From: Morella rubra
Lineage: Eukaryota > Streptophyta > Magnoliopsida > Fagales > Myricaceae
Assembly: GCA_003952965.2 (NCBI GenBank)
Contig: CM025851.1
Location: 13,413,111 to 13,477,110, forward strand
Direction: 5' to 3'
DNA: 64,000 bases
The notes under the pieces are model-generated. The model was not told the origin of the DNA, did no database searches, and saw nothing but the letters and a program-made list of their open reading frames with translations. Below, in pieces: positions 14,623-24,828 of this stretch. The first letter of the stretch is position 1; each line of letters begins with the position of its first letter. The position numbers and the translations under genes were made by a program.

Positions 14623-15859
14623 ATGGTTTCTGAGGATGAGAATGAAGGGTTATGCCAAGACCCTACAGAGGAGGAAGTGAAGGAGGTTGTGTTCTCTATA
14701 CCAACACAGAGTAGTTCTGGGCCTGATGGCTTTGGTTCGGCCTTTTTTATATCGTGTTGGGACATAGTTAAGATGGATGTTGTGGAGGCTGCTAAGGGAT
14801 TTCTTTAAAGGTAGTGCACTGCCCAGATTTTATACCTCATCTTATATCATCCTAATCCCGAAGGTGCTAGAGCCAGACAGTTTTGACAAATTTCGTCCTA
14901 TTAGCCTCTATTCAGTGGCCTACAATTTTTTTTCAAAGATTCTAGCAAAGTGGATGACACATCTATTACCTCATATTGTTTCCCCTAAACAAGGTGCTTT
15001 TATCCCAGGTTGCAGCATTTTTGAGAATATCACTCTTAGTCAGGAGATGGTCCACTCTTTAAATAGGATAATTACAGGTAGCAATGTCATGGTGAAAATA
15101 GACATGGCGAAGGCTTATGATAAAGTAGATTGAAATTTCTTACTATTGGTGCTTGAGAGTTTTGGCTTCTCTAAAAAGTTTTGCTGGTTGGTGGCTAAAT
15201 GTGTGAAGTCACCTTGGTTTTTGATTATGATGAAGGAAACTTTTAAGGGTTTTTTTTAAGTCTTCTCGAGGTCTTCGTCAAGATGACCCTCTCTCATCTT
15301 ACTTATTCATTGTTATGGAGGAAGTTTTGTCACGTCTTTTACGGAAGAGGTTTAAGGAAGGAAGGATAGGTAAGTTCTATCATCCGGTAGGGGCTCCTTT
15401 GGTGTCTCATTTATTATATGCGGATGACCTTTTGGTGTTTACTAATGGAGAAAAGCGGTCGATGAGGATGCTTTTAAAAACTTTGGGAAGTTATGAACAA
15501 TGGTCAAGACAATTGCTTAACAAGGAGAAGTTTGCCATTTTTTTTTCTCAAAAAAGATCAATTTATCAAGGAAAAACGTGTTGCTTAGGGAGACTTGTTT
15601 TGCTGAAGGGAAGTTTTCGGTTACTTATCTTGGGGTACCAATTGTGTATGATTGTCTTCTAGAAAGAGACTTGGAGCCTTTAGTAGTAAAAATTAGAAAC
15701 AAAGTGGCGGGTTGGAAAATGAAGCTTCTTTCTCAAGGAGGTCGTCTTGTTCTTCTCCGTCATGTCCTCTCTAGTATGGCTACTCATCTATTATCTGTGC
15801 TTAATGTGCCTAAGGTAATTTTCACGAAACTCAATTCTATTTTATCAACTTTCTTATGA
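14623..15859 (+). pseudogene. LINE reverse transcriptase, multiply broken
   Basis: Recognisable blocks in order are SSGPDGFG, FRPISLYSVAYNFFSKILAKW, VKIDMAKAYDKVD (motif A Asp kept) and LLYADDLLVF (catalytic YADD kept, near 15415). Lesions include a frame change near 14800, TGG-to-TGA stops at 15131-15133 and at 15858-15860, a frame change in a T run near 15250 and another near 15575. No functional enzyme can be made. Confidence 0.85.
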
Positions 15860-16995
15860 GGTGATATTAATGGGAGACCTAGAATGAAGTGGTGTGCTTG
15901 GACTAATATATGTAAGCTGATTAAGGAAGGTGAATTTGGGCTTCGGGATTTCTCTGAAGTTCAAAGTTCACTTCATATGAAATTTGAGTGGCGTCTTTTG
16001 TCTATTGATAATTTGTGGACTCAATTTTTTAAAGCTAAATATATAAAGCATGGGCATATTGTTTTGGCATCGACATCAAATACAAGATCCCGATTCTGGA
16101 AATCTATTTCGCAAGTAGTCCCTGAAGTGTTGGATAATTCTAAATGGAGGGTTCGAGAAGGTATTTCTTCTTTTGGTTTGATCATTGGCTTAATAACGGT
16201 CCTCTTTGTGACCAAGTTTTGGAGATTGTTAATCCACGGCTACAAAGTCGAGATGTTTGAGTTGAAGATAGATGGGATTTTGATTATCTTATCGACTTAG
16301 TTGGAGGGGCTAAGGTAGAGGAGGTGGTGCAAACCATAAGAGGTAAGAAAGAAGGAGAAGATTTACTTATTTGGAAGCCAACCAATAACAGCTTGTTCTC
16401 TACTTCGAGTGCATAGGAGGTTATAAGGGTCAAGAGACCTGAGATTTATTGGATGGATTGGATGTGGCATAAAATCCTACCTACAAGGGTGTCAGTTTGT
16501 ATGTGGAAAGCTAGGTTTCATTGTTTAAGTGTGGATGCTCGAGTGAGGTTGCTTGGTATTGCAATTGTCTCCCGTTTGATTGCTGTGTCATAAGCATGAG
16601 AAACCTTAGATCATGTTCTAAGTTCGGTGAGATTGCCAATGAAGTGTGGCAGAGACATCTCTAGCTTTGGGGGTTAGTTGTACTGGTGCTTGTCTTGGCT
16701 GGCTGTGTTAATAGATGGTTTTTTTGTGCTAAGCAAGCGTCACAACGTGGTATTTTGATTGGGTTACTGCCGAGCTTGATTACTTGGCACTTGTGGTTGC
16801 GAGATGCAAGGCTCAGATTGAGGGAATTAAGGACTCTACAGCAACAATTTGGTTCTCGATGAGGGCATCGATGAGGTAGATAGAATTTCGCAGGCTAATA
16901 GAATTTCAAAAACAGATCAAAATTTGCTTGAAGCTCTGGAGGTGCTAATTAGTTCAGTCATGGTAAGGCCTTATCAAGTAGTTACATGCTAGAAG

Positions 16996-17463
16996 TTGAA
17001 TGTTGATGGTAGCTGTATTGGTAATCCTGGCATTTGTGGGGGTGAGGGAGTGGTCTATGACTCTTTTGGGGATGTGCAAGCTGCGTTCCTAACTGAATTT
17101 GGTATGGAAACAAATAATGAGGCAGAGTTGCGGGCTATCATTATGGGTGTGGATTTATGTAAAGAGATGGGTTTTTCTAAAGTTGAAATCGAGTGCGATT
17201 CATCCCTGGTGGTGAATTGGATATCCACCCATTCTTGCACGGTTTGGTATCTTTGGGACTATTGGGAAGACTTAGTATCGAAACTTAGTGGTCTGTCTTT
17301 CATCATTTCTCATCAATATAGAGAAGGTAATCAAGTAGCAGATTTTTTGGCAGGTCAAGGGGCAGTAGGAGTCACAAAAAGGTTTGAAGGAGTTGAACAT
17401 ATACCTCGTCGTTTGAGAGGTTTGATTCGTCTTGACAAACTTGGTATTGCTAGTATTTTGTAG
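16996..17463 (+). pseudogene. LINE C-terminal RNase H domain
   Basis: 155 open codons of RNase HI fold. Acidic residues are visible in NVDGS, NEAELRA, IECDSSLVV and NQVADFLA, so the catalytic set is preserved. This domain normally sits at the C-terminus of plant L1 pol. Here it is cut off from the broken reverse transcriptase by an upstream stop and is almost certainly a relic. Confidence 0.75.
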
Positions 17464-18640
17464 TTAATTTTTGGATTTTTTCTCATGGTCGATAGGTTTT
17501 TTTAGGTGATTTTTTATGTTTCTATATGTTAGTAATCACGGTATTCTTCCGCTACAAGTGAGGCTCTTCTAATAAATTTAGAAAGTTTGGGAAACAAAAA
17601 AATCAATGCCTAGTACTACCCACAGCTCATATGAAAGGGATTTAGCTACACATTCTCATAAAAACGATCATTACATATATAGGAAATAAATCTCATCACC
17701 CGAATAGAAGAATTTCTTGAAAACAAAAAAGACAGAAAATTAAGTAACAGTAAAAAACAGAGCAACTAAAATGAAAACGGGAGAAGTAATACTTGACTAC
17801 AACGTCCAAATCTCAAAGGAGAAGATGAAAACTAACAAAAGTAAAGAACGACCAGCAAAAGAAATCCAACAATTCATTAAAAGTAAATTGAAAGCGTTCT
17901 GCAACACATCCAGATTAATGTAAAACTCAAAGAAAAACAGAAAATTGAATAAACATAAATCTAAAAGAACTACAAATTCCAACAAAAGTAAAAAATAAAA
18001 ACGAATAAAAAGTATTATAAACCAAGCGCCCAAAAGAAAGGAAAAAAATGCAGCCAAAGAAAAAACTGCGTAAAGAAGAAAGAATGCCCCCTTTTGGCAA
18101 ATTTGCAAAACGACGCCGCGCCCCCTCCCAAGATTCCCTTCGATTTTTTTCCATCCTTGTCCTCTCGCGTGGCCCTCTTTCGTAACCTTTTTTTTCCTTC
18201 GTCGTCCTCGCACCACCGAGCTTCCATCGAGAGCCTTCCCCCGTAGCAGATTTTTGTCATTTTTTTTGTCATTCCTTTGTTTGCCCTCTAATATGTCCAG
18301 CACTTTTAACTTAATGTGTGCGCTCAACTTTTAGGACAAAAATGTCCTCTTGTAATATTAAGTCAATGTTATTGAATGGGTCACAACAAAACTTGACAAT
18401 TTTAAATTTTAAAAACTCTAGCTCGATGAATATATTGAATTTATCATTTGGCCTAAGATATATAATAATTTATTTTACTTTTTTTAAATTTAAAATGCAA
18501 CTTACATTAATCACGAGCCTTTTCACAATATTCTTGTAAATTTTGATACTTACACAAAATAATCCGTCACATCTAAGCAATCTAGTTATCTTTTTTAACC
18601 CAATTTTTTATCTCTTAATCAATGGCCTAATACGTAATCA

Positions 18641-18648
18641 TGACGTCA
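18641..18648 (+). promoter_or_regulatory. TGACGTCA (as-1/TGA-bZIP type) site upstream of GST copy 1
   Basis: A perfect TGACGTCA palindrome about 145 bases before the GST copy 1 ATG, preceded at 18631-18637 by TACGTAA. Paired TGACG-type sites form as-1/ocs elements, which drive stress and xenobiotic induction of many tau GST genes through TGA factors. Use here is inferred. I see no TGACG site in the 300 bases before GST copy 2. Confidence 0.5.
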
Positions 18649-18741
18649 GTGCACTTGTCACTTCTTTTACAAGTAGCACTTTGTCAATATTGCCGTCTCA
18701 TTCCCCTTCATCGAAATATCGAACTTCAGAGAGGACACACG

Positions 18742-18750
18742 CATATATAG
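18742..18750 (+). promoter_or_regulatory. TATA box of GST copy 1
   Basis: CATATATAG about 45 bases upstream of the ATG at 18793. This gives a very short 5' UTR; start site inferred. Confidence 0.45.
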
Positions 18751-18792
18751 AACTAGCTGATCACAAATTAAGCAGTAGTACTTCATAATCTT

Positions 18793-20317
18793 ATGGGAAG
18801 CCAGGACGTGAAGCTTTTGGGACTATGGGTTAGCCCATTTTCCCGCAGGGTCGAATGGGCTCTGAAACTCAAGGGTGTTGATTACGAGTACATTGAAGAA
18901 GACATCTTCAACAAGAGCTCTCTTCTTTTGGAACTGAACCCGGTTCATAAAAAGGTTCCAGTGCTGGTTCATGGTCCCAAAACGATAGCTGAATCATATG
19001 TTATTCTTGAATACATAGACGAGACATGGAAGCAAAATCCATTGCTGCCTCAAGATCCTCACGAAAGAGCCAAAGCGCGATTTTGGGCAAGATTTGCAGA
19101 AGAGAAGGTAATTCCTTTTGGCATTATTGAGATTATCTGGGTTGCTCTGTGCTTATTATATATATTTTGAACGCTGATCTATGAATTAGTCCTTAAACAA
19201 ACTTCATATAATCTGCAGTTCTGCACTCAACAAGCATTCCTCTTTATTGTGGTCTTCCTGTGGGTTCTCGGTTGTGGTTTTCACCTACCAGGGAGACTTG
19301 AAATTTACCCGACGACATGGGCTTATTGCTTTTAAGCTGAAAAGACCCATGGGCCCCAACCTTAGAATTTTGTTCCATTCTTAATGGTCCAGTCCCCTGT
19401 TGCTTCATGGCCTGGTGATAAAAATTAGGAAAATTTTATTTTTAATCCCTACATTTTACATTTTTTTTTTTTTGAGGAGATACAACCCAACTTACCCAAG
19501 CCTAAGGTATGCACCAACTTCATGAGATAAATATATATATTTTAAAAAAACGAATAATTAGCACTAGAGGGCCTTCATTGGTAAACACTAAATTGATGTA
19601 ATAATGATTTTACAAAATAAGAAGAGCAAAAAGATTTAGCAGCAGGGGGTCCTTAATTCATTCAGGACAATCACCAGCAATATTACGTTTCGCATCCCAT
19701 GCAATTTCCTTTTAATTTTTTTTATTTCCATTTTTCGCTCTCAGAACTCCATGGATCTTCAATTTCGCAAGAAACTGTTCCGTTGATTCCATAAGAAAGA
19801 TCCTCATGTACCCAAATGTAATGCCTAGGAAACAGAACACATTGACGATCTCATGATCTTACCACCGAGTCATGGACCGATTATCCAATTCCACTATGAC
19901 ACAAATATAAATGATTCAATGTTTTTCTGTTGCTTGGTGTAGCTTCTGGAAGCTGCATGGAATGCTTTGTGCTCCCTAGGAGATGAAAAAGAAAAGGCAC
20001 TGAAATTAGCCATAGAGGCCGCGGAAAAGATAGAGGAAGAGATCAAAGGGAAGAAGTTTTTCAGCGGGGAGAGAATTGGGTATCTGGACATTGCAATGGG
20101 ATGGATCGCCCACTGGCTGCCGGTCTGGGAGGAAGTTGGGTCCATGCAGATATTGGACCCAGTAAACTTCCCTGCCACCAAAGCGTGGATGAAGGAATTT
20201 CTGAATCTCCCAGTGATTAAGGACAACTTACCACCTACAGAGAAAATGCTCCTTTATTGCCATGAGCGGAGCAAAATTCTGTCCTCCAACCCTCGTGGTT
20301 GGATCAGGGTGGCTTAG
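18793..20317 (+). CDS. tau-class glutathione S-transferase, copy 1
   Basis: Conjugates glutathione to electrophiles in the cytosol; tau GSTs act in detoxification and stress. Exon 1 is 18793-19107 and exon 2 is 19943-20317, joined by a GT-AG intron of 835 bp at the position usual for tau genes. The product is 229 residues. The N-terminal thioredoxin-like domain starts [20 protein letters not shown] with probable catalytic Ser14. [17 protein letters not shown] carries the cis-Pro and the glutathione-binding Glu-Ser. Exon 2 is the helical domain ([20 protein letters not shown]) and ends [10 protein letters not shown]. An AATAAA lies at 20382. It converges on an 11S globulin remnant, the same arrangement as copy 2. 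Confidence 0.93.
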
Positions 20318-20540
20318 GGTTTTTTTTCTCTATGGGTGTACCAGGCCATATGCGGCCTAGACAACAGAAAGTTCAGAACAAAATAAAAATGGATGCCTAG
20401 CTAATTATTAATGACTATTTACACACTACTTTCTTCAGTTAGCTAAAATTACACGACGTGAATTGGCATGTGCTCATCTATTGCGTTCCTACGAGAAATA
20501 ATTAGTTTTCTCAAATGATTGAGAGCAAAGGTTAATGGGT

Positions 20541-21246
20541 AATCTGTTCTCTCTTCTCGATCTGTTGCTTGCCTTTGCAGGCTCAACACCCAAAACTCGT
20601 CCTCCACGTGGACGATTTTACCTCTCTGATAATTTTGGTTTAGCTTAATTACTGATATAGTCTTTGTAGTATTGATTTTTAATAAATTAATATTTAGAGT
20701 ATAACTTTGAACGAGATGATATGGTTCATTTTTTAGATATACAGGTCCGTCTATCAAAAGTTAGTCCACTAACAGAATATGATTTAGGATAAACTATTTG
20801 ACTTCGAAAATAGATATCTCACCTCCTAATCCATATCGATCTTCTGTTAATTAATTAATTTTTAGTGTACAAAAGAACCTATATGTATAAAAAATAGACT
20901 AGAGACTGTCTAATCATAGTTGTACCTGTGACTTACATTTTTTAAAAAATTCAATACCAGATGGACTATAAAGATAATTAAGCCTTTTAGTTCTGCATTC
21001 TCCTTGCGAGCTCGCTGTCAATGTTGAAAGCGTCATCCAGAATCTCCTCGTCGAAACCACTGAAGATGTTCCCACCTCTTTGCTGCTGCTGGCCTCTCCG
21101 GCTTTGGCGTCGGCCCCAACTCTCTCTCTCTCTCATCTCTCAGTTTCTGGCCGCCACCTGTTTTCTCGTTGATGTGGGTTCCCAGCAAGGCAGCAACCAG
21201 CAAGATAGAATTTTTGGAGTCATTGATTAATCATTAATGCTAATTA
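20541..21246 (-). pseudogene. 11S globulin pseudogene fragment
   Basis: 20541-20641 and 20985-21235 match the exon 3 region of the intact globulin gene at 25660-25960 and its upstream intron edge. Exons 1, 2 and 4 are missing. The fragment is interrupted by a 343-bp MITE and carries small indels, for example an added CAGCAACCAG string near 21191-21202. It cannot code for a globulin. Confidence 0.85.
20642..20984. mobile_element. 343-bp MULE-type MITE inside the globulin fragment
   Basis: Ends AGCTTAATTACTGATATAGT and, inverted, GGCTTAATTATCTTTATAGT are alike, and resemble the ends of the 1.7-kb MULE at 5299-7004. The flanks TTTTGGTTT (20633-20641) and TTTTAGTTC (20985-20993) derive from a 9-bp duplication. 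The undisturbed paralogue has TTTTGGTTC once at 25743-25751, an empty site. Confidence 0.85.
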
Positions 21247-22168
21247 GACCTCCAATGTTATTAGAGGAGCGTGACTCGCGTATTTTGTGGAAATTAAAAT
21301 TACAAGATAGGCTCAAGTTGTTTCTCCGGAGGTGTGGGAACAATTGTTAGTTGTTAAACTTAATTAGAGTTTATTTCCAATAAAATTAGTTAATAAAGAG
21401 GTAATGTCTTTTAGTATTCTCATAGGTTACAAAGTTGAAAAGTTAGAGACCTCTTTAATATTCTCATTATGTGAGAGTTAAATAGGATTTATTATGGTGA
21501 ATTATGTGAGATTTATTTAGATGTTATGTTTTAGAAGTTGAAATACCACTTTACTTTATAGATAAATTATTATGTGTAGCCCAATCTAACAACAATGCCT
21601 TCCCGTTCGGAGGCCGTTTATGTGAGTTTTCGAGAAACAAGGAGGATTAGCTCAGTTTGTGCCCCTTGTGCAATCTAGAAAAAGAGGAGAGTGAGCATCT
21701 CTTTATGCACTATCCAGTGGCTCGAATTCTATGGGGGGAATTGGCTTGGCCGATAGATCATGTGGACCAGCTCCCCCCGGTGATCAGTATTACCTGTATT
21801 ATTCGATTATTCACCCAACCCCATTCGTTGATGCACATTTCAAGAGAGGAGCAGAGGAATTTTTCGCTGAATGCTGCCCTTGTTATGGATTCGATTTGGA
21901 TTTGGCAAAACAAGGTACGTAGTGCATCAAAATGTGGATATTAATATTGTGGACTTGATCAGATTGTTTCATTGTAGACACTTCGAATATTTGCAAGCGT
22001 TGCGTACTTCGGTGACTTCGGGGCTGGTCGTCTATTGATTTTGAGACGGATTTCCAGCTACTCAGCCGGCTAGTTCTGGAGCAAAATTTACAACCGGTCC
22101 CTTTTATGGCCGAGATTTTGGGTAACTCTTCGGAGGTTTTATATTTTCATGTTGCAAAGAAAAAAAAA
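21247..22168 (+). mobile_element. LINE 3' fragment with zf-RVT domain
   Basis: Translation at 21262-21340 (RDSRILWKLKLQDRLKLFL) and from 21600 (LCEFSRNKED, then CPLCNLEKEESEHLFMHY at 21660-21713) is the zinc-binding region that follows reverse transcriptase in plant L1 elements. The copy ends in a 14-base A tract at about 22157-22170. Both 5' truncation and stop codons are present. It separates the two duplication units. Confidence 0.75.
21345..21591. mobile_element. 247-bp solo LTR inside the LINE fragment
   Basis: Starts TGTTAGTTGTTAAACTT and ends CCCAATCTAACA, so it has TG...CA ends with the short inverted TGTTAG/CTAACA typical of LTRs. ACAAT occurs directly on both sides (21340-21344 and 21592-21596), a perfect 5-bp duplication. 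Removing it plus one ACAAT restores the LINE frame across GNN. No internal retroelement DNA remains, hence a solo LTR from recombination, or a very short LTR element. Confidence 0.8.
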
Positions 22169-22579
22169 AAAACTCTTTTAAATTTAAAACATTTATGACA
22201 TATGAAGGCGGTGGGTTGCTCTCCCAAAAAAAGGAAAAAAAAAAATATTGTTGCTCCAAATGAGTTGAAAACTTGCGGTGCTTTGCGATGGATTGGGCTT
22301 GAGAAATGGGTTCAAGCTTTTGCGGTTAAAATGGGGAATAAGCCGCCATGAAGGATGCAAGAAAGGAGTTTGCTTATTATTACCCAGGGAAGAAAAAAAA
22401 TAATCGTGTTTGCTGGTATATTTGGCGTGTGGGACCCGCTTATTTTATTAGGAAGGTGTTAAGTCAACCAATTACAACACAAGTAAGCCAATCCATGGGC
22501 GCTCACCTCTTGTATATATATCCGGCTCGCAAGACAGTAGGATTAGAACTAAAACTCAGACTCACCCACGGGATACGGT
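22169..22579. other. upstream region of GST copy 2, unrelated to copy 1
   Basis: No coding frame. It contains TATATATA at about 22514-22521, a candidate TATA box, and a stretch from 22500 like 13050-13200 (CTCTTGTATAT...CGG), a dispersed repeat. It does not resemble the region upstream of copy 1. Confidence 0.5.
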
Positions 22580-22604
22580 TTAAGCAGAAGTACTTCATAA
22601 TCTT

Positions 22605-24271
22605 ATGGGAAGCCAGGACGTGGTGAAGCTTTTGGGAGTAGAGGTTAGCCCAGTTTCCCGCAGGGTCGAATGGGCTCTGAAACTCAAGGGTGTTGATTAC
22701 GAGTACATTGAAGAAGACATCTTCAACAAGAGCTCTCTTCTTTTGGAACTGAACCCGGTTCATAAAAAGGTTCCAGTGCTGGTTCATGGCCCCAAAGCGA
22801 TGGCTGAATCATTGGTTATTCTCGAATACATAGACGAGACGTGGAGGCAAAATCCTTTGCTGCCTCAAGATCCTTACGAAAGGGCCAAAGCGCGATTTTG
22901 GGCTAGATTTGCAGATGAGAAGGTGATTCCTTTTTGGCATTATTGAGCTTATAATCTGGGTTGCTCTGTGTTTTGTTATATATATAATATTTTAAACACT
23001 GATCTATTGAATTAGTCCTTAAAAAGAATTTACATAATCTGCGTGTGTTCTTGGTTATAGTTTGAGTAGTCAATAGGCTTCACCTACTAGGAAGACTTGA
23101 AATTTACCTGACGACATGGACTTATTGCTTTTAAAGCTGAAAAGACCCATGGGCCCCAACCTTAGAATTTTGTTCCATACCTAATGGTTCAGTATCCTGT
23201 TGCATCATGGCCTGGTGATAAAAATTAGGAAAATTTTATCTTTAATCCCTAAATTTTACATCTTTTAAAAAAATAGAAAAAAAATATACAACGCAAGCCC
23301 AAGAATTTACATAACCTGCGTGTGTTCTTGGTTATAGTTTGAATAGTCAATAGGCTTCACCTACCAGGAAGACTTGAAATTTACCTGACGACATGGACTT
23401 GTTGCTTTTTAGCTGAAAAGACCCATGGGCCCCAACCTTAGAATTTTGTTCCATACCTAATGGTTCAGTATCCTGTTGCATCATGGCCTGGTGATAAAAA
23501 TTAGGAAAATTTTATTTTTAATCCCTAAATTTTACATCTTTTTAAAAATAAAAGATATACAACCCAAGCCCAAGGTTTGCACCAACTTCATGTGATAAAT
23601 ATTTCAAAAAAAAAAAAAAAAGAATAATTAGCAGTGAGGGCCTTCATTGGTAAACAATACATTGATGTAATAATGATTACAAAATAATTAAAAAGAGAAA
23701 AAAATTTAGCAGTAGGGGCGCCTTAATTCATTGAGGAAAATCACTAGCAATACGTTTCGCATCTCATGCAATTTGCTTTTAATTAATTGTTTTTATTTCA
23801 AATTTTCGCTCTCAGAACTCCACGGATCTTCAATTTCTCAAGAAACTGTTCAATTGAAGATCCTCGTGTACCCAAAATAAATGATTCCATGTTTTTTGTT
23901 GCTTGGTGTAGCTTTTGAGAGTTGCATGGAGTGCTTTGTGCTCCCTCGGAGAGGAAAAAGAAAAGAAACTGAAATTAGCCGTAGAGGCCGCGGAAAAGAT
24001 AGAGGAAGAGATCAAAGGGAAGAAGTTTTTCAGCGGGGAGAGAATTGGGTATCTGGACATTGCAATGGGATGGATGGTCCGCTGGCTGCCGGTTTGGGAG
24101 GAAGTTGGGTCCATGCAGATTGTGGACCCAGTAAACTTCCCTGCCACCAAAGCGTGGATGAAGGAGTTTCTGAATCACCCAGTGATCAAGGACAACTTAC
24201 CACCTACAGAGAAATTGGTCCTTTATCTCCATAGGCGGAGCAAAATGCTGTCCTCTAACCCTCGTGGTTAG
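22605..24271 (+). CDS. tau-class glutathione S-transferase, copy 2
   Basis: Exon 1 is 22605-22922 and exon 2 is 23912-24271 with a GT-AG intron of 989 bp; the product is 225 residues. It is nearly identical to copy 1 in exon 1 from residue 20 on. The segment before that differs: one added Val and VEVSPVSRR in place of LWVSPFSRR, with probable catalytic Ser15. Exon 2 starts [15 protein letters not shown]. It ends PRG at a TAG where copy 1 has a Trp codon, so it is five residues shorter. An AATAAA follows at about 24347. The frame is open, but expression is uncertain because the upstream region is not shared with copy 1. Confidence 0.88.
23024..23577. repeat. 277-bp tandem duplication in the GST copy 2 intron
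   Basis: 23024-23300 and 23301-23577 are near-identical units. GST copy 1 has one equivalent in its intron, so this doubling followed the segmental duplication. It accounts for most of the longer intron. Confidence 0.85.
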
Positions 24272-24828
24272 ATCAGGGTAGCTTAGGGTTTATTTCTGCG
24301 TATGTACTAGGCCATCTACAGCCTAGACAGAAAGTTCAGAAAAAAAAATAAAAATGGATGCCTAGTTAAAATTACGCGACGTTTGGTATGTGCTCATCTA
24401 TTGTGTTCCTTCGAGAAATAATTAGTTTTCTCAAATGATTGAGAGTAAAGGTTAATGGGTAACCTGTTTGACCGGATTTCAGGCCATGTCTTCACGGGTC
24501 GAGAACCATTTATAAATCATACCTGCTTGTATTCCGATCTAGAGAATACCACTGTTTATTAATTTTTTAGTGGACGGTAAATATAAGGTAGAAATAAGAC
24601 GATTTTGGATAAGGTTTTGATAGCGGAGCTCTGGTATGAAACTCTGTATGTGGAACAGAGGATATTATTAGCTCATAGATTCTCTAAACTTTCATTCCCG
24701 CAGATACTTACATACTAGTGAGACATATTGGCGGTCAAACAAGTTTAAGCCTCAACACCTTGGAGGACTTTATTCCTTACTACACGTACTCCAACTGCCT
24801 TTGTTAAAATTACATGGTACAGAGAAGT
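24272..24828. other. intergenic DNA between convergent genes
   Basis: Holds the 3' ends of GST copy 2 and of the globulin. 24272-24470 is shared with unit 1. Nothing else is seen. Confidence 0.5.

Larger units (their letters stand above)
14600..17598 (+). mobile_element. 5'-truncated, broken L1-type LINE
   Basis: A degraded non-LTR retrotransposon second reading frame: reverse transcriptase in pieces from about 14620 to 15860, a linker region, then an intact C-terminal RNase H frame. The 3' end is a short A-rich tail near 17590-17598. The endonuclease and first reading frame are absent, as in 5'-truncated LINE copies. No target duplication was found, so the left border is approximate. Confidence 0.8.
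17599..18767. other. gene-free DNA and GST copy 1 upstream region
   Basis: 17.8-18.3 kb is strongly A-rich on the plus strand, so long minus-strand frames (for example 18327-17797) are low-complexity Phe/Leu/Lys strings, not genes. The last ~300 bases act as the GST copy 1 promoter region. Confidence 0.5.
18768..21246. repeat. segmental duplication, unit 1 (GST plus globulin remnant)
   Basis: Homologous to 22580-25990. Similarity starts sharply at TTAAGCAG (18768 and 22580), runs through the GST, its intron and 3' flank to about 20540, then jumps into the globulin at the equivalent of 25660 and ends near ATTAATGCTAATTA (21246). Unit 1 therefore lacks about 1.2 kb that holds the globulin 3' half. 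Confidence 0.85.

Noticed and set aside
16021-16215. 64-codon minus-strand frame
   Set aside because: Shadow of the LINE linker region on the opposite strand.
17797-18327. 176-codon minus-strand frame
   Set aside because: Runs of Phe, Leu, Lys and Arg translated from an A-rich plus strand; no domain, promoter or codon pattern.
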